From Thermoproteota archaeon (GTDB lineage Archaea; Korarchaeota; JAOZGF01): a DNA stretch of 12,477 bases. The DNA is taken from positions 1-12,477 of the forward strand of contig JAOZGF010000095.1 of NCBI GenBank assembly GCA_027491845.1. Reading direction: 5' to 3'. Shown here piece by piece: positions 5,670 through 12,300 of the stretch; the stretch's first letter is position 1, and every line of letters starts with the position of its first letter. The notes below the pieces were generated by a model that saw only the letters and a list, made by a program, of their open reading frames with translations, searched no databases and was not told where the DNA came from. A program made the translations under genes and the position numbers.

Positions 5670-7694
5670 TTGAAATACGTTAGATTTGTTGTTCTACTCA
5701 TTTTGTGCATTTCACTTATTGGTTTTGAAGCGTATGGAAGTGTTAGTGGGTTCGAAGAGGTTATTTTGAAGAAAATCAACTTATCTGAAATGTATTCTTG
5801 CATTTCTTTTCTTTCATCAACCACATGCTACGGTAGGTTAAGTGGTTCTATGGGGGAAAGGGCTTCTGCCAATTACGTTTCAAATTTTTATGATGAAATA
5901 GGGCTAAAAAAACTGGATTTCTTAGGTTTATCAACTTATCAACAGTATTTTAGTCTTAAAGGAAATGCTAAATGTATAATCAGGTTGGGAGAAAAAGGTT
6001 CAAAAATATTTGAGTTTGAAGCTGCTGTGGATGGAAGAACAAAGGTGGACAGCGTCAGTGGAAAATTTGTTTTTGCAGGCTACGGCATAACTTATCCTGG
6101 GAAATGGGATGATTACGGGGGGCGCATGCTCCTTGAAAAAGAAGTTGTTTTTGTGTTAGACAGTGGGCCTAGAGGGGATCCTTCCCTTATTCCTAAGGAT
6201 CCTTATTGGTCTTTAGCTTACAAGGTTCAAAATGCTTACGAGCATGGGGCTTCAGCTATCGTGGTTGTAGGTAACCCGCTTAGAAATCCACTTCACACCC
6301 CTATAACTGACATAGGTTTACGTTTGATAAGTTTTAACCCTCCAATCCCTGTGTTCTCCATTAGCACTGACGACTTTGAGGGACTAATGAGATACTGTGG
6401 AGAAGTCCTCGTTGACCTTCAATTTAAGATGGATGGGAAATTTGAACCTACTGGGCCTTTATCCTACCCGATGTACGTAGTGCTCACGGCTGAAGAAATA
6501 CGTTCCCAAAACATTGTGGGCTATATTCCAAGTAACTTGGGAGAAAGCTACGTTGTTTTGAAGGCACGTTTAGATCATACTGGAACTAAAAAAGACTTTT
6601 TTTATCCAGGAGCCGATTCAGCCTCAGGCGTAGCCTGTTTGCTCGAGATAGCGAAGGCCTTGGTGGAAAGTGGCTTTCATCCTTCAAAAAACATAATTTT
6701 CCTTGTTTGCTCAGGTGAAATCCAGGGTTCAACCGGAAGCCTGGCCTTTATTGAAGAAGTGAAAAGGAAAAATTTTCTGAAAAAAATTGAAATGCTGATA
6801 GAAGTTGAAATGATTGGTGTGGGGCCTAGTGAAAAAGTTGTGGTGGAAGGAGCTGATACGAAAAAGGCTGAAAACAGGGAAAAAATTTCAAGTGTAATTA
6901 GCGGAATCAAGTTGGTTGCGGCAGAGTTAAATATAGACGTCTTAAGCCAGTGGTCACGTTCCTCAGGGTTTTATCTCTTCGGAGAAAAAGGTATTCCTAG
7001 CGTAAGAATTTTAAGCGGCGGCAGCGTGCTGCAGCACCAGGAACTTCTTTACTCCTCCAAGGACACGTTGGAAAAGATAAAGGGCGACACCCTAAAAAGA
7101 GTTTCGAATCTCTTGGTTCTTTATCTTTCAAGACTCCTTTTTAAAGGTAAACGTTACTTGGTGGAGTCCCTTTATAGGGGAACAATCTTTTTTGGCTCAG
7201 GTGCTGCAGGTAGTGACGAGGATACTTCTTATTTAATCTCAAGTTTCTTTTTGGGCAAAGAGGTCTTAAAGGATTCTCAATTCTCAAAGTTAAAACCATA
7301 CGGAAAAATATTTATCGTGGGCGGAACGTTTTCCAACACTTTATTCTTAGAGTTAAGTATCCCGTCAAAATATGGTGTCGAGTTCAGAAGAAAAGGGAAA
7401 AACATTGTTTTGAAGCATCAATTTTGGGCGAAATATGACGAATACGTTTTTACTCCTCAAATGTGGAGAAAAGAAGATTACGGGGCCGTAATCATTGATC
7501 TTTTATCTGACAAAAAGGTTGTTTGTGTTGCTGGATGTACAAGGTATGGAACTAGGGCAGCTGCGCTTCACCTTATTCATGATTGTAACGTATTCAAAAA
7601 ATTGGTGGCGATTGTTCATTGGCAGGATTCTAATGGAAACGGCGTAGTTGAAAGAGGTGAGGTTGAATTGGTTAAGAGGATTGTCGAAGGCTAG
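5670..7694 (+). CDS. Secreted M28-peptidase homologue with PA and S-layer-like domains
   Basis: Exported 674-residue protein. Residues 1-23 are a Sec signal peptide (basic start, Leu/Ile-rich core), which supports the TTG start at 5670; an in-frame TGA lies 6 nt before it. A PA (protease-associated) domain spans about 120-260 (GYGI at 137-140, GASAIVVV at 193-200). The M28 fold spans about 285-480, but its zinc site is eroded. The HxD motif reads R300-L-D302, the bridging Asp is kept (D316 in PGADSASG), the Glu-Glu pair is E350-I351, the next Asp ligand is E380, and the final His of the YHxxxDT-like motif is Y461. Hydrolase activity is therefore doubtful. The last 180 residues (VGG at 550-552, CVAGCTRYGTRAA at 619-631) resemble the archaeal S-layer C-terminal domain, ending in an EF-hand-type loop D653-x-N-x-N-G-x-x-E-x-x-E664. 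A cell-surface or S-layer-bound, calcium-stabilised protein is likely. Confidence 0.85.
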   Translation: MKYVRFVVLLILCISLIGFEAYGSVSGFEEVILKKINLSEMYSCISFLSSTTCYGRLSGSMGERASANYVSNFYDEIGLKKLDFLGLSTYQQYFSLKGNAKCIIRLGEKGSKIFEFEAAVDGRTKVDSVSGKFVFAGYGITYPGKWDDYGGRMLLEKEVVFVLDSGPRGDPSLIPKDPYWSLAYKVQNAYEHGASAIVVVGNPLRNPLHTPITDIGLRLISFNPPIPVFSISTDDFEGLMRYCGEVLVDLQFKMDGKFEPTGPLSYPMYVVLTAEEIRSQNIVGYIPSNLGESYVVLKARLDHTGTKKDFFYPGADSASGVACLLEIAKALVESGFHPSKNIIFLVCSGEIQGSTGSLAFIEEVKRKNFLKKIEMLIEVEMIGVGPSEKVVVEGADTKKAENREKISSVISGIKLVAAELNIDVLSQWSRSSGFYLFGEKGIPSVRILSGGSVLQHQELLYSSKDTLEKIKGDTLKRVSNLLVLYLSRLLFKGKRYLVESLYRGTIFFGSGAAGSDEDTSYLISSFFLGKEVLKDSQFSKLKPYGKIFIVGGTFSNTLFLELSIPSKYGVEFRRKGKNIVLKHQFWAKYDEYVFTPQMWRKEDYGAVIIDLLSDKKVVCVAGCTRYGTRAAALHLIHDCNVFKKLVAIVHWQDSNGNGVVERGEVELVKRIVEG

Positions 7695-7732
7695 TATTGT
7701 TTGTTCTCTTCTTGTATTGTCCTTCTTTTCAA
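7695..7732 (+). terminator. T-rich terminator-like tract after the M28-like gene
   Basis: Directly after the TAG stop, about 38 nt are dominated by T in short runs broken by G and C, with no stem-loop. This matches the oligo-T style of archaeal termination. Confidence 0.4.
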
Positions 7733-7780
7733 GAGAAAAATGGTAAAGTTGCTAATTGTTTAAGGCACCCCGTTGGAAAA

Positions 7781-7796
7781 GTATATAATATATAAA
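7781..7796 (+). promoter_or_regulatory. Strong TATA box for the HIT gene
   Basis: GTATATAATATATAAA, preceded by a purine-rich GGAAAA that may act as the BRE, lies 62-77 nt before the GTG start. Transcription is expected near 7812-7820, leaving a leader of about 40 nt that contains the hairpin described at 7823-7861. Confidence 0.6.
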
Positions 7797-7822
7797 TGCA
7801 GTAATCCACTTAACATAGAGGT

Positions 7823-7861
7823 TCACAAAGTTTCTTGGTTCCTGCTGAGGTGACTTTGTGA
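7823..7861 (+). promoter_or_regulatory. Leader hairpin enclosing SD and start codon of the HIT gene
   Basis: TCACAAAG (7823-7830) is perfectly complementary to CTTTGTGA (7854-7861), giving an 8-bp stem with a 23-nt loop. The loop holds the strong Shine-Dalgarno GAGGTGA (7847-7853), and the 3' arm contains the GTG start codon itself (7858-7860). The GAGGTGA four nt before GTG also decides the start. The structure could limit initiation; that role is inferred from placement only. Confidence 0.5.
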
Positions 7862-8367
7862 GGACTATTAAGAAATTATGGGCTCCTTGGAGGTACAGAT
7901 ACATTGAAGACCTCTATAAGTTAAACGAAAACCGTTGCATATTCTGTATTGACAGGAACGAGGAACCAAGCGAGGAAAACCTTATTCTATATAAAAGCAA
8001 GCATTCTTTCTTGATAATGAACTATTTCCCCTACAACTGCGGCCACTTAATGGTTGCTCCCTATAAACATGTTTCAAGTTTAGAGCAACTTTCGAGTGAG
8101 GAGTTAAGTGACACCATGTCACTAATCGCTTTCTCCCTAAAACTCCTTAAGAAAACATTGAAGCCTGAAGGATTTAATGTTGGCATGAACATAGGTAAGG
8201 CGGCTGGGGCGGGTGTAGAGGGACATGTACATGTGCACGTTGTTCCTAGGTGGGTGGGAGACACTAACTTTATGCCTTTAATCGGAGGAACAAAAGTAAT
8301 ACCTCAACTTGTCACTGAAACATACAGGAGAATTAGAAACGAAATTGAAAATTACTTTAGCGTGTAA
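7858..8367 (+). CDS. HIT-family nucleotide hydrolase/transferase (Ap4A-phosphorylase-like)
   Basis: Cytosolic histidine-triad protein of 169 residues, acting on nucleoside phosphates such as AMP derivatives or diadenosine polyphosphates. The triad is GHVHVHVVPRW, with H123, H125 (the expected nucleophile) and H127. The N-terminal LWAPWRYRYI (7-16) and C27-I-F-C30, with H49 and H71 as possible further zinc ligands, match the COG0537-type branch that includes bacterial Ap4A phosphorylases and archaeal homologues. PYNCGHLMVAPYKHV (58-72) is the family core strand. The start is GTG at 7858, chosen for its GAGGTGA ribosome-binding site. The exact substrate cannot be deduced. Its last 11 bp overlap the end of the convergent tyrosyl-tRNA synthetase gene. 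Confidence 0.92.
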   Translation: MRTIKKLWAPWRYRYIEDLYKLNENRCIFCIDRNEEPSEENLILYKSKHSFLIMNYFPYNCGHLMVAPYKHVSSLEQLSSEELSDTMSLIAFSLKLLKKTLKPEGFNVGMNIGKAAGAGVEGHVHVHVVPRWVGDTNFMPLIGGTKVIPQLVTETYRRIRNEIENYFSV

Positions 8368-9502
8368 CCCGCATCTCCCGCAATTCCTCCAACGTTTTTT
8401 TGGCAGAAGGATTCTCAAAATGCCTTCTAACAGGTTCTAGTAGCTTGGATAAGTAATCTGCTACATCGTTTTTAAGGTCAAGAGGGTGAAGCTTTCCCTC
8501 CCTGTACCTCTTCTCTATTTCGCCATAGCTCCAACATTCTATTTCCCCCCCATACTTAGCAGGCCTACATATCTGAAAACACGTTTCTTCTCCCCTAAAA
8601 ACTATGTGTTTAACCCAGTCAAGCATAGGGTTAAACTCAATGTTTTTTTCAGGGCAAAAGCAGGCTAAGATTTTTCTTTTAATTTCCTCAGGCGAGTCAT
8701 GGATAAATATGGATGTGTAGGGAAGGCTTTTGCTCATTTTATATGTCGACCAAAGCTCCTTTGCCTGTTTTTCGTCCAAAATTTGTTTTTCAGGCTTCAC
8801 GAGGCCGAGTATTAAGTGGTGGTGAACTGCAACTGGCTTGTAAAGTTTCTTTTCGCCGTCCTCTTCGAAATATAGGCCTAACGTTTTCAGTTTGAGGGCG
8901 ACCTCTCTGGCTATCACGTGCGCTTTCCTTTGATCCGTGCCTGCATGCGGAAGGTTAACCCTCAAAGAAAAAATGTCTGCAACCTGCATTGGCGGATAAA
9001 TCAACTGGGCGAAATTAACTGATTCAGCTTCTCTCCTGCCCATTATCGTAATTGACTTCCTGATCCTGCTTAGAGAAACGTTTTTAGATATTTCTATAAG
9101 GCACTGCCAGTACTCATCATTATGGTGGTAAAGTTCGCTTCCCAGTACAAAACTCACTTTGTCAGGGTTTCCTCCCACAGCCTTAAGGCTTGCCTTCATC
9201 GCTTCCTTGAAATAACCTCCTGCAACCTTTCTAATGACTTCAAGGTCTCCACCTAGTTTGTCATTTATCCAGCTATGCCAATCCGCAAGGAAAATAGTAC
9301 AGTTAACGCCTGCCTTTTGGAAATCCGCTATTTTTTGCATTGAAACTATTCCTGTACCAATGTGCACAAATCCTGAAACTTCAAATCCAATGTAGTGTTT
9401 CAGAGGGACTCCTATCTCCATCAAACGTTTTAGATCTTCAATTGTCAACACTTCTTCCGTAGGCGGCCTACAAATTAACTCTATTCTTTCTTCTACATCC
9501 AC
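8357..9502 (-). CDS. tyrS: Tyrosyl-tRNA synthetase, archaeal type
   Basis: Class I synthetase charging tRNA-Tyr with tyrosine, 381 residues. The ATP-binding signatures are HIGT at 47-50 in GFEVSGFVHIGTG and KMSKS at 255-259. The tyrosine pocket is recognisable: Y37 in HYIGFE, then Y169-PPM-Q173-V-A-D176, and the loop AGTDQRKAHVIARE (187-200), equivalent to the archaeal GGxDQRKxH block. LADWHSWINDKLGGD (72-86) marks the archaeal/eukaryotic branch; the second His of HIGH is Thr, which I take as a lineage variant. No separate RNA-binding domain beyond the short C-terminal helical part is visible, as normal for archaeal enzymes. The start is GTG at 9502 with AAAGG just upstream and an in-frame TGA at 9517-9515; a TATA-like run about 27 nt away suggests a nearly leaderless mRNA. 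TrpRS was considered and rejected on the motifs. Confidence 0.94.
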   Translation of the reverse strand: MDVEERIELICRPPTEEVLTIEDLKRLMEIGVPLKHYIGFEVSGFVHIGTGIVSMQKIADFQKAGVNCTIFLADWHSWINDKLGGDLEVIRKVAGGYFKEAMKASLKAVGGNPDKVSFVLGSELYHHNDEYWQCLIEISKNVSLSRIRKSITIMGRREAESVNFAQLIYPPMQVADIFSLRVNLPHAGTDQRKAHVIAREVALKLKTLGLYFEEDGEKKLYKPVAVHHHLILGLVKPEKQILDEKQAKELWSTYKMSKSLPYTSIFIHDSPEEIKRKILACFCPEKNIEFNPMLDWVKHIVFRGEETCFQICRPAKYGGEIECWSYGEIEKRYREGKLHPLDLKNDVADYLSKLLEPVRRHFENPSAKKTLEELREMRVTR

Positions 9503-9519
9503 TTTCCTTTCAACTCATC

Positions 9520-9535
9520 TTAAAATATTAAAAAG
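9520..9535 (-). promoter_or_regulatory. TATA-like element for tyrS
   Basis: Minus-strand TTTTTAATATTTTAAG is centred about 26 nt from the GTG start codon. That distance predicts transcription starting at or within a few nt of the codon, so the message would be leaderless or nearly so. Confidence 0.4.
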
Positions 9536-9649
9536 GCAAAGTAACCTATCTTTTACTTTTTAACGTTTTCATGGACTTGTTCAATTCATTTTGGAACCAA
9601 TAAAAAAGCTGTTTTTATTCGCTCTCTATATATGTTTTTTTCGTCAAAT

Positions 9650-9660
9650 ACTTTAAATAA
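9650..9660 (+). promoter_or_regulatory. TATA box for the DUF92 gene
   Basis: ACTTTAAATAA followed by CC lies about 100 nt before the ATG at 9756. Transcription near 9682-9687 would leave a leader of about 70 nt, which contains a short open frame. Confidence 0.4.
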
Positions 9661-9686
9661 CCTTTTAAGAATAAGTAGGGGACTTC

Positions 9687-9755
9687 TTGAAAAAAATTGA
9701 GGACTCGATGGAACATGGAGGGAAAAGTTTCATTTGGAAAAGAGGCAGAAGATAA
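9687..9755 (+). CDS. Possible short leader ORF before the DUF92 gene
   Basis: A 22-codon frame from TTG 9687 (or 15 codons from ATG 9708) ends with a TAA whose last base touches the ATG of the DUF92 gene at 9756. The peptide is basic at its end (WKRGRR). The placement inside the predicted leader and the abutting stop/start could couple translation, but so short a frame may be chance. Confidence 0.2.
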   Translation: MKKIEDSMEHGGKSFIWKRGRR

Positions 9756-10487
9756 ATGGAGGCAATTAACGTATTAATTAAACTCTTTCTTACGATAGGT
9801 ATTTCGCTCGTCTTTGGATTTATTGCCTTAAAAGCAGGATTTCTGGACTTAACAGGGTTTATTGCCGCTTTCTGTGTGGGCTTCATAGTTTTCTTTTGCG
9901 GAGGATGGAGATGGTTTATTGTGCTTCTTTCTTTTTTTCTCATTTCATCTTTCTTCACAAAATTCAGGTATGAGGAAAAAAGGGTTCAAGGTGTTGCTGA
10001 ACAAAAAAAAGGCAAGAGAAATTGGAAAAAGGTTTTATCTAATGGAATAATTCCTGCCTTGTTTAGTTTATTGGAGGTCGTCGCTCCAAACGGAGAAATC
10101 ATGTTGCATGCTTTTTTAGGTGGAGTTGGAGTAGCTTGCTCTGACACACTGGCCACAGAGATAGGTTTATTGTCAAAAAAAGAGGCAAGACTCATCATAA
10201 ATTTAAGAAAAATCGTTCCAAAGGGAACAGATGGAGGCGTAACGCTTTTAGGTTTTGAAGCAGGCTTCCTGGGTTCTCTCATCATTGCCTTAATATCTTT
10301 GGGGCTTGGGTTAGTAAGTGTGTTTTCAGCTCTGCTAGTGTGTCTTTCAGGTTTCATTGGATGTTTAATCGACAGTGTTTTAGGGGCAACTCTCCAACTG
10401 AGAGGTTGCCTAAACAACAACCATGTAAACATAATTTCAATTTGCATAGGATCTTTAATTTGTCTGTCGCTGCTTATCTTAACTTAG
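9756..10487 (+). CDS. DUF92 (VTE6/TMEM19-like) integral membrane protein
   Basis: Integral membrane protein of 243 residues with about six hydrophobic segments. The DUF92 family blocks are all present: R88-N-W-K-K-V-L-S-N-G97, CSDTLATEIG (128-137), PKGTDGGVTLLG (155-166), DSVLGATLQ (206-214) and the NNNHVN element (220-225). The plant member VTE6 is a phytyl-phosphate kinase that makes phytyl diphosphate from CTP or other NTPs for tocopherol synthesis. Archaeal members are uncharacterised, and a role in recycling isoprenoid phosphates for ether lipids would be an extrapolation. A GAGG element about 12 nt before the ATG may be the ribosome-binding site. It converges with the PPC gene, 12 bp between stops. 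Family is secure, function uncertain. Confidence 0.9.
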   Translation: MEAINVLIKLFLTIGISLVFGFIALKAGFLDLTGFIAAFCVGFIVFFCGGWRWFIVLLSFFLISSFFTKFRYEEKRVQGVAEQKKGKRNWKKVLSNGIIPALFSLLEVVAPNGEIMLHAFLGGVGVACSDTLATEIGLLSKKEARLIINLRKIVPKGTDGGVTLLGFEAGFLGSLIIALISLGLGLVSVFSALLVCLSGFIGCLIDSVLGATLQLRGCLNNNHVNIISICIGSLICLSLLILT

Positions 10488-10499
10488 CGTTCAAAGAGA

Positions 10500-10943
10500 T
10501 TAAAGTGGTTCTTCTAGCTTAAGTGTTTTTAACCCTGTTTCAGGGTCAAATTCCCTGTGAAGCTCTCTTGAAAGCTCAAACAACATTATTTCGACGGTCC
10601 CTGCCACCTTGTTTCCAGGTAGCACATGCCCGCCTATGCATTTTCCTTCTTTATCGCTTAAAACCATGTGCGAATGTATAATGAACTCCCCCCTTTCGCC
10701 TAAGGCGATGTTTCCCATGCATGATGCTATTTCAAACCCCTTGTTTTTCCTTATTTCAATGTATTTTTTCTTGTCCAGGTCGTAGAAAGCCAAAGCACAG
10801 TTTTGAAGTGCACCTATACATGTAAAGAAAGCTGATCTAATGTTCTTTTCCTTGACAGCCTTCTTTATGATTTCAAGGAGGTCTTCATCTTTCTTCCCCT
10901 TTAAAACGTAAATTTTAGTGGTTCTATTCCGCTCGATTTCCAT
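10500..10943 (-). CDS. PPC (DUF296) domain protein
   Basis: A single PPC/PCC domain (PF03479, DUF296) fills the whole 147-residue protein. The family core is clear: RTTKIYVLKGKKDEDLLE at the start, FFTCIGALQNCALAFYD (39-55), FEIASCMGNIAL (70-81), and the metal-binding pattern H90-S-H92...G104-G105-H106-V-L-P-G. In plants the domain is fused to AT-hook DNA-binding motifs and forms trimers; free-standing bacterial and archaeal PPC proteins have no established biochemical role, and no AT-hook is seen here. The ATG at 10943 has the good ribosome-binding site GAGAGG just upstream. It follows the tandem-SIS gene by 25 bp on the same strand and is probably co-transcribed, which hints at a link to sugar-phosphate metabolism or its control. 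Confidence 0.9.
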   Translation of the reverse strand: MEIERNRTTKIYVLKGKKDEDLLEIIKKAVKEKNIRSAFFTCIGALQNCALAFYDLDKKKYIEIRKNKGFEIASCMGNIALGERGEFIIHSHMVLSDKEGKCIGGHVLPGNKVAGTVEIMLFELSRELHREFDPETGLKTLKLEEPL

Positions 10944-10968
10944 GTTTTTCCTCTCATTTTTAGGTTCA

Positions 10969-12147
10969 TTAATCGGAAACAGAGTGATACCAACGTAATA
11001 TATATTCAGGAAGCCTGTAACCTATTCTGTCAAGTTCTTGAGTCATTAATATTGGAATTGGACTTAATGCATATGCCGTTTTTTCGTAAAACCTGAGGAA
11101 GCTTTCTCTTTTGAGTAATGGTGAGCCCGCCTCTATTTCCTTTCCTCTTTCACTTTCATCTCCAACTATCATCGATATACCGCCGTAATTTCTAGCTTTC
11201 TCCACGAGTTCACATCTTTCTGAGGCCGTTATAGTTATTATTTTTGCCTTCAAATTTATAAAATTCTTTGCCCACCTTAAAGTCGCCTTTGTCCTGCCTG
11301 AGTAACTTATAAATATTCCTAGATCCCCTGGCATGGGCCTAGGTGTCGTTTCTCTCCTAGCAACGAAGACTTCCGACCCAAGAACCCTCTTAATGTGCAT
11401 GAGCCTTAAAGCCGTCATAGAGCAAATGTAGTGGTCCTCACCTAACCCATGGAGGAAAACGTTTCTTCTTTCATTTAAAAGACTAACAATTTTTTCGTAA
11501 GTCTTATCTTGGATAAAACCGTCAAGGAGCCTACCTATTTCCGCAAATGACCTTTTCCCTCTCTCCAAAACATAGTCTGCATCTTCTTTTAAATGTATGG
11601 CTTCGACAACACCTTGAAGTAAACTTATCAGCGCTAGTTCAAATTGGTCTCCCATTATCCCTACTCCTAAAAGTTTTTCAGCATTAGAGACAGGTTCTTC
11701 TTCTTTTGTCCGTCCTTTGAGCACTACGATTGGCCCGTATTCCCCGGTCACAGACGGGACAGGTGAGTTAGGGTTAGAGGTAATTGTAACCATTCTTATC
11801 TCGTTTCTCCGTTTTCCTAAGAACTTTTTTAAGTCATTAGCTACTTCCAAAGGAGTTGCTGACTTGCCTGAACCTGTTGAGAAAACGTACACAACTCTCC
11901 CAAACTTTTTAACCAATGTTTCAGGACTGGGATAGCCTGGATCCTCCAGCGTAAAAATTGTTTTTATCCTGTTTAACTGGCTTAAAGCGATTATTGTAGC
12001 GTAAAAAGATCTTCCCTCCCCTACAGCCACTATGCAACCTGCTTCCCTCATTATCTTAAGCATTTCATTAACTTGGCTTTTCTTAAGCTGAAGAAAGTTA
12101 CTGTAGACCCTGTTAATGTAGCCAAAATATTTACTGATAGATCTCAT
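10969..12147 (-). CDS. Tandem SIS-domain protein (HxlB-like C-terminal half)
   Basis: Cytosolic protein of 392 residues with two SIS (sugar isomerase) domains. The first (about 36-185) has CIVAVGEGRSFY and the phosphate-loop-like STGSGKSATP (90-99). The second (about 228-370) has NVFLHGLGEDH and SYSGRTKATL (281-290), preceded by ETTPRPMPGDLGIFI, which closely parallels archaeal 6-phospho-3-hexuloisomerase. SIS proteins bind or isomerise phosphosugars such as glucosamine-6-phosphate, fructose-6-phosphate or hexulose-6-phosphate; which one applies here cannot be told. It lacks the glutaminase domain of GlmS. I chose ATG 12147, which follows GGTTAG by 4 nt. A TTG at 12159 is the other option (adds 4 residues) and is limited by a TAA. 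First gene of a two-gene unit with the PPC protein. Confidence 0.85.
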   Translation of the reverse strand: MRSISKYFGYINRVYSNFLQLKKSQVNEMLKIMREAGCIVAVGEGRSFYATIIALSQLNRIKTIFTLEDPGYPSPETLVKKFGRVVYVFSTGSGKSATPLEVANDLKKFLGKRRNEIRMVTITSNPNSPVPSVTGEYGPIVVLKGRTKEEEPVSNAEKLLGVGIMGDQFELALISLLQGVVEAIHLKEDADYVLERGKRSFAEIGRLLDGFIQDKTYEKIVSLLNERRNVFLHGLGEDHYICSMTALRLMHIKRVLGSEVFVARRETTPRPMPGDLGIFISYSGRTKATLRWAKNFINLKAKIITITASERCELVEKARNYGGISMIVGDESERGKEIEAGSPLLKRESFLRFYEKTAYALSPIPILMTQELDRIGYRLPEYILRWYHSVSD

Positions 12148-12197
12148 TTTTCTAACCAACTTTGTTTATTGGCGAAGACATTGGTTTAAATTTTAAC

Positions 12198-12208
12198 TAA
12201 ATATATAA
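12198..12208 (-). promoter_or_regulatory. TATA box for the SIS-PPC operon
   Basis: Minus-strand TTATATATTTA, preceded by GGG, is centred about 56 nt from the ATG at 12147. It predicts transcription near 12178 and a leader of about 30 nt. Confidence 0.5.
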
Positions 12209-12228
12209 CCCTAATTCACTCGGAAAAT

Positions 12229-12241
12229 TTGACAATGTCAA
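12229..12241. repeat. 13-bp palindrome upstream of the SIS-PPC promoter
   Basis: TTGACA-A-TGTCAA is a perfect odd palindrome about 20 bp upstream of the TATA box of the SIS gene. It could be a regulator-binding site, but a few such palindromes are expected by chance in a window this long. Confidence 0.3.
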
Positions 12242-12243
12242 GA

Positions 12244-12283
12244 TTCATTGCCCTTACCCTATAAAGCTTAGGTTAAGAATGAA
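12244..12283. repeat. Imperfect inverted repeat (hairpin) in the gap before the SIS gene
   Basis: TTCATT (12244-12249) pairs with AATGAA (12278-12283), and CTTACCC (12253-12259) pairs with GGTTAAG (12271-12277) with one mismatch. This gives about 12 pairs with a 3-nt bulge and an 11-nt loop. It lies downstream of the right-edge gene and upstream of the SIS gene. It may be a transcript 3' structure or a regulator site; no poly-T follows immediately. Confidence 0.35.
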
Positions 12284-12300
12284 GAAACGCGAAGATTTAC

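Noticed and set aside
8357..9502. Altered HIGH motif (HIGT) taken as a defective synthetase
   Set aside because: KMSKS and the tyrosine-pocket residues are intact, and the second His of this motif varies among archaeal and eukaryotic TyrRS.
9503..9755. Search for a tRNA or small RNA in the tyrS/DUF92 gap
   Set aside because: No cloverleaf, T-arm consensus or C/D-box pair could be found; the gap is AT-rich promoter sequence.
9986..10447. Long minus-strand frame opposite the DUF92 gene
   Set aside because: It lies entirely antisense to a gene with conserved family motifs; its Pro/Lys/Ser-rich peptide matches no protein pattern.
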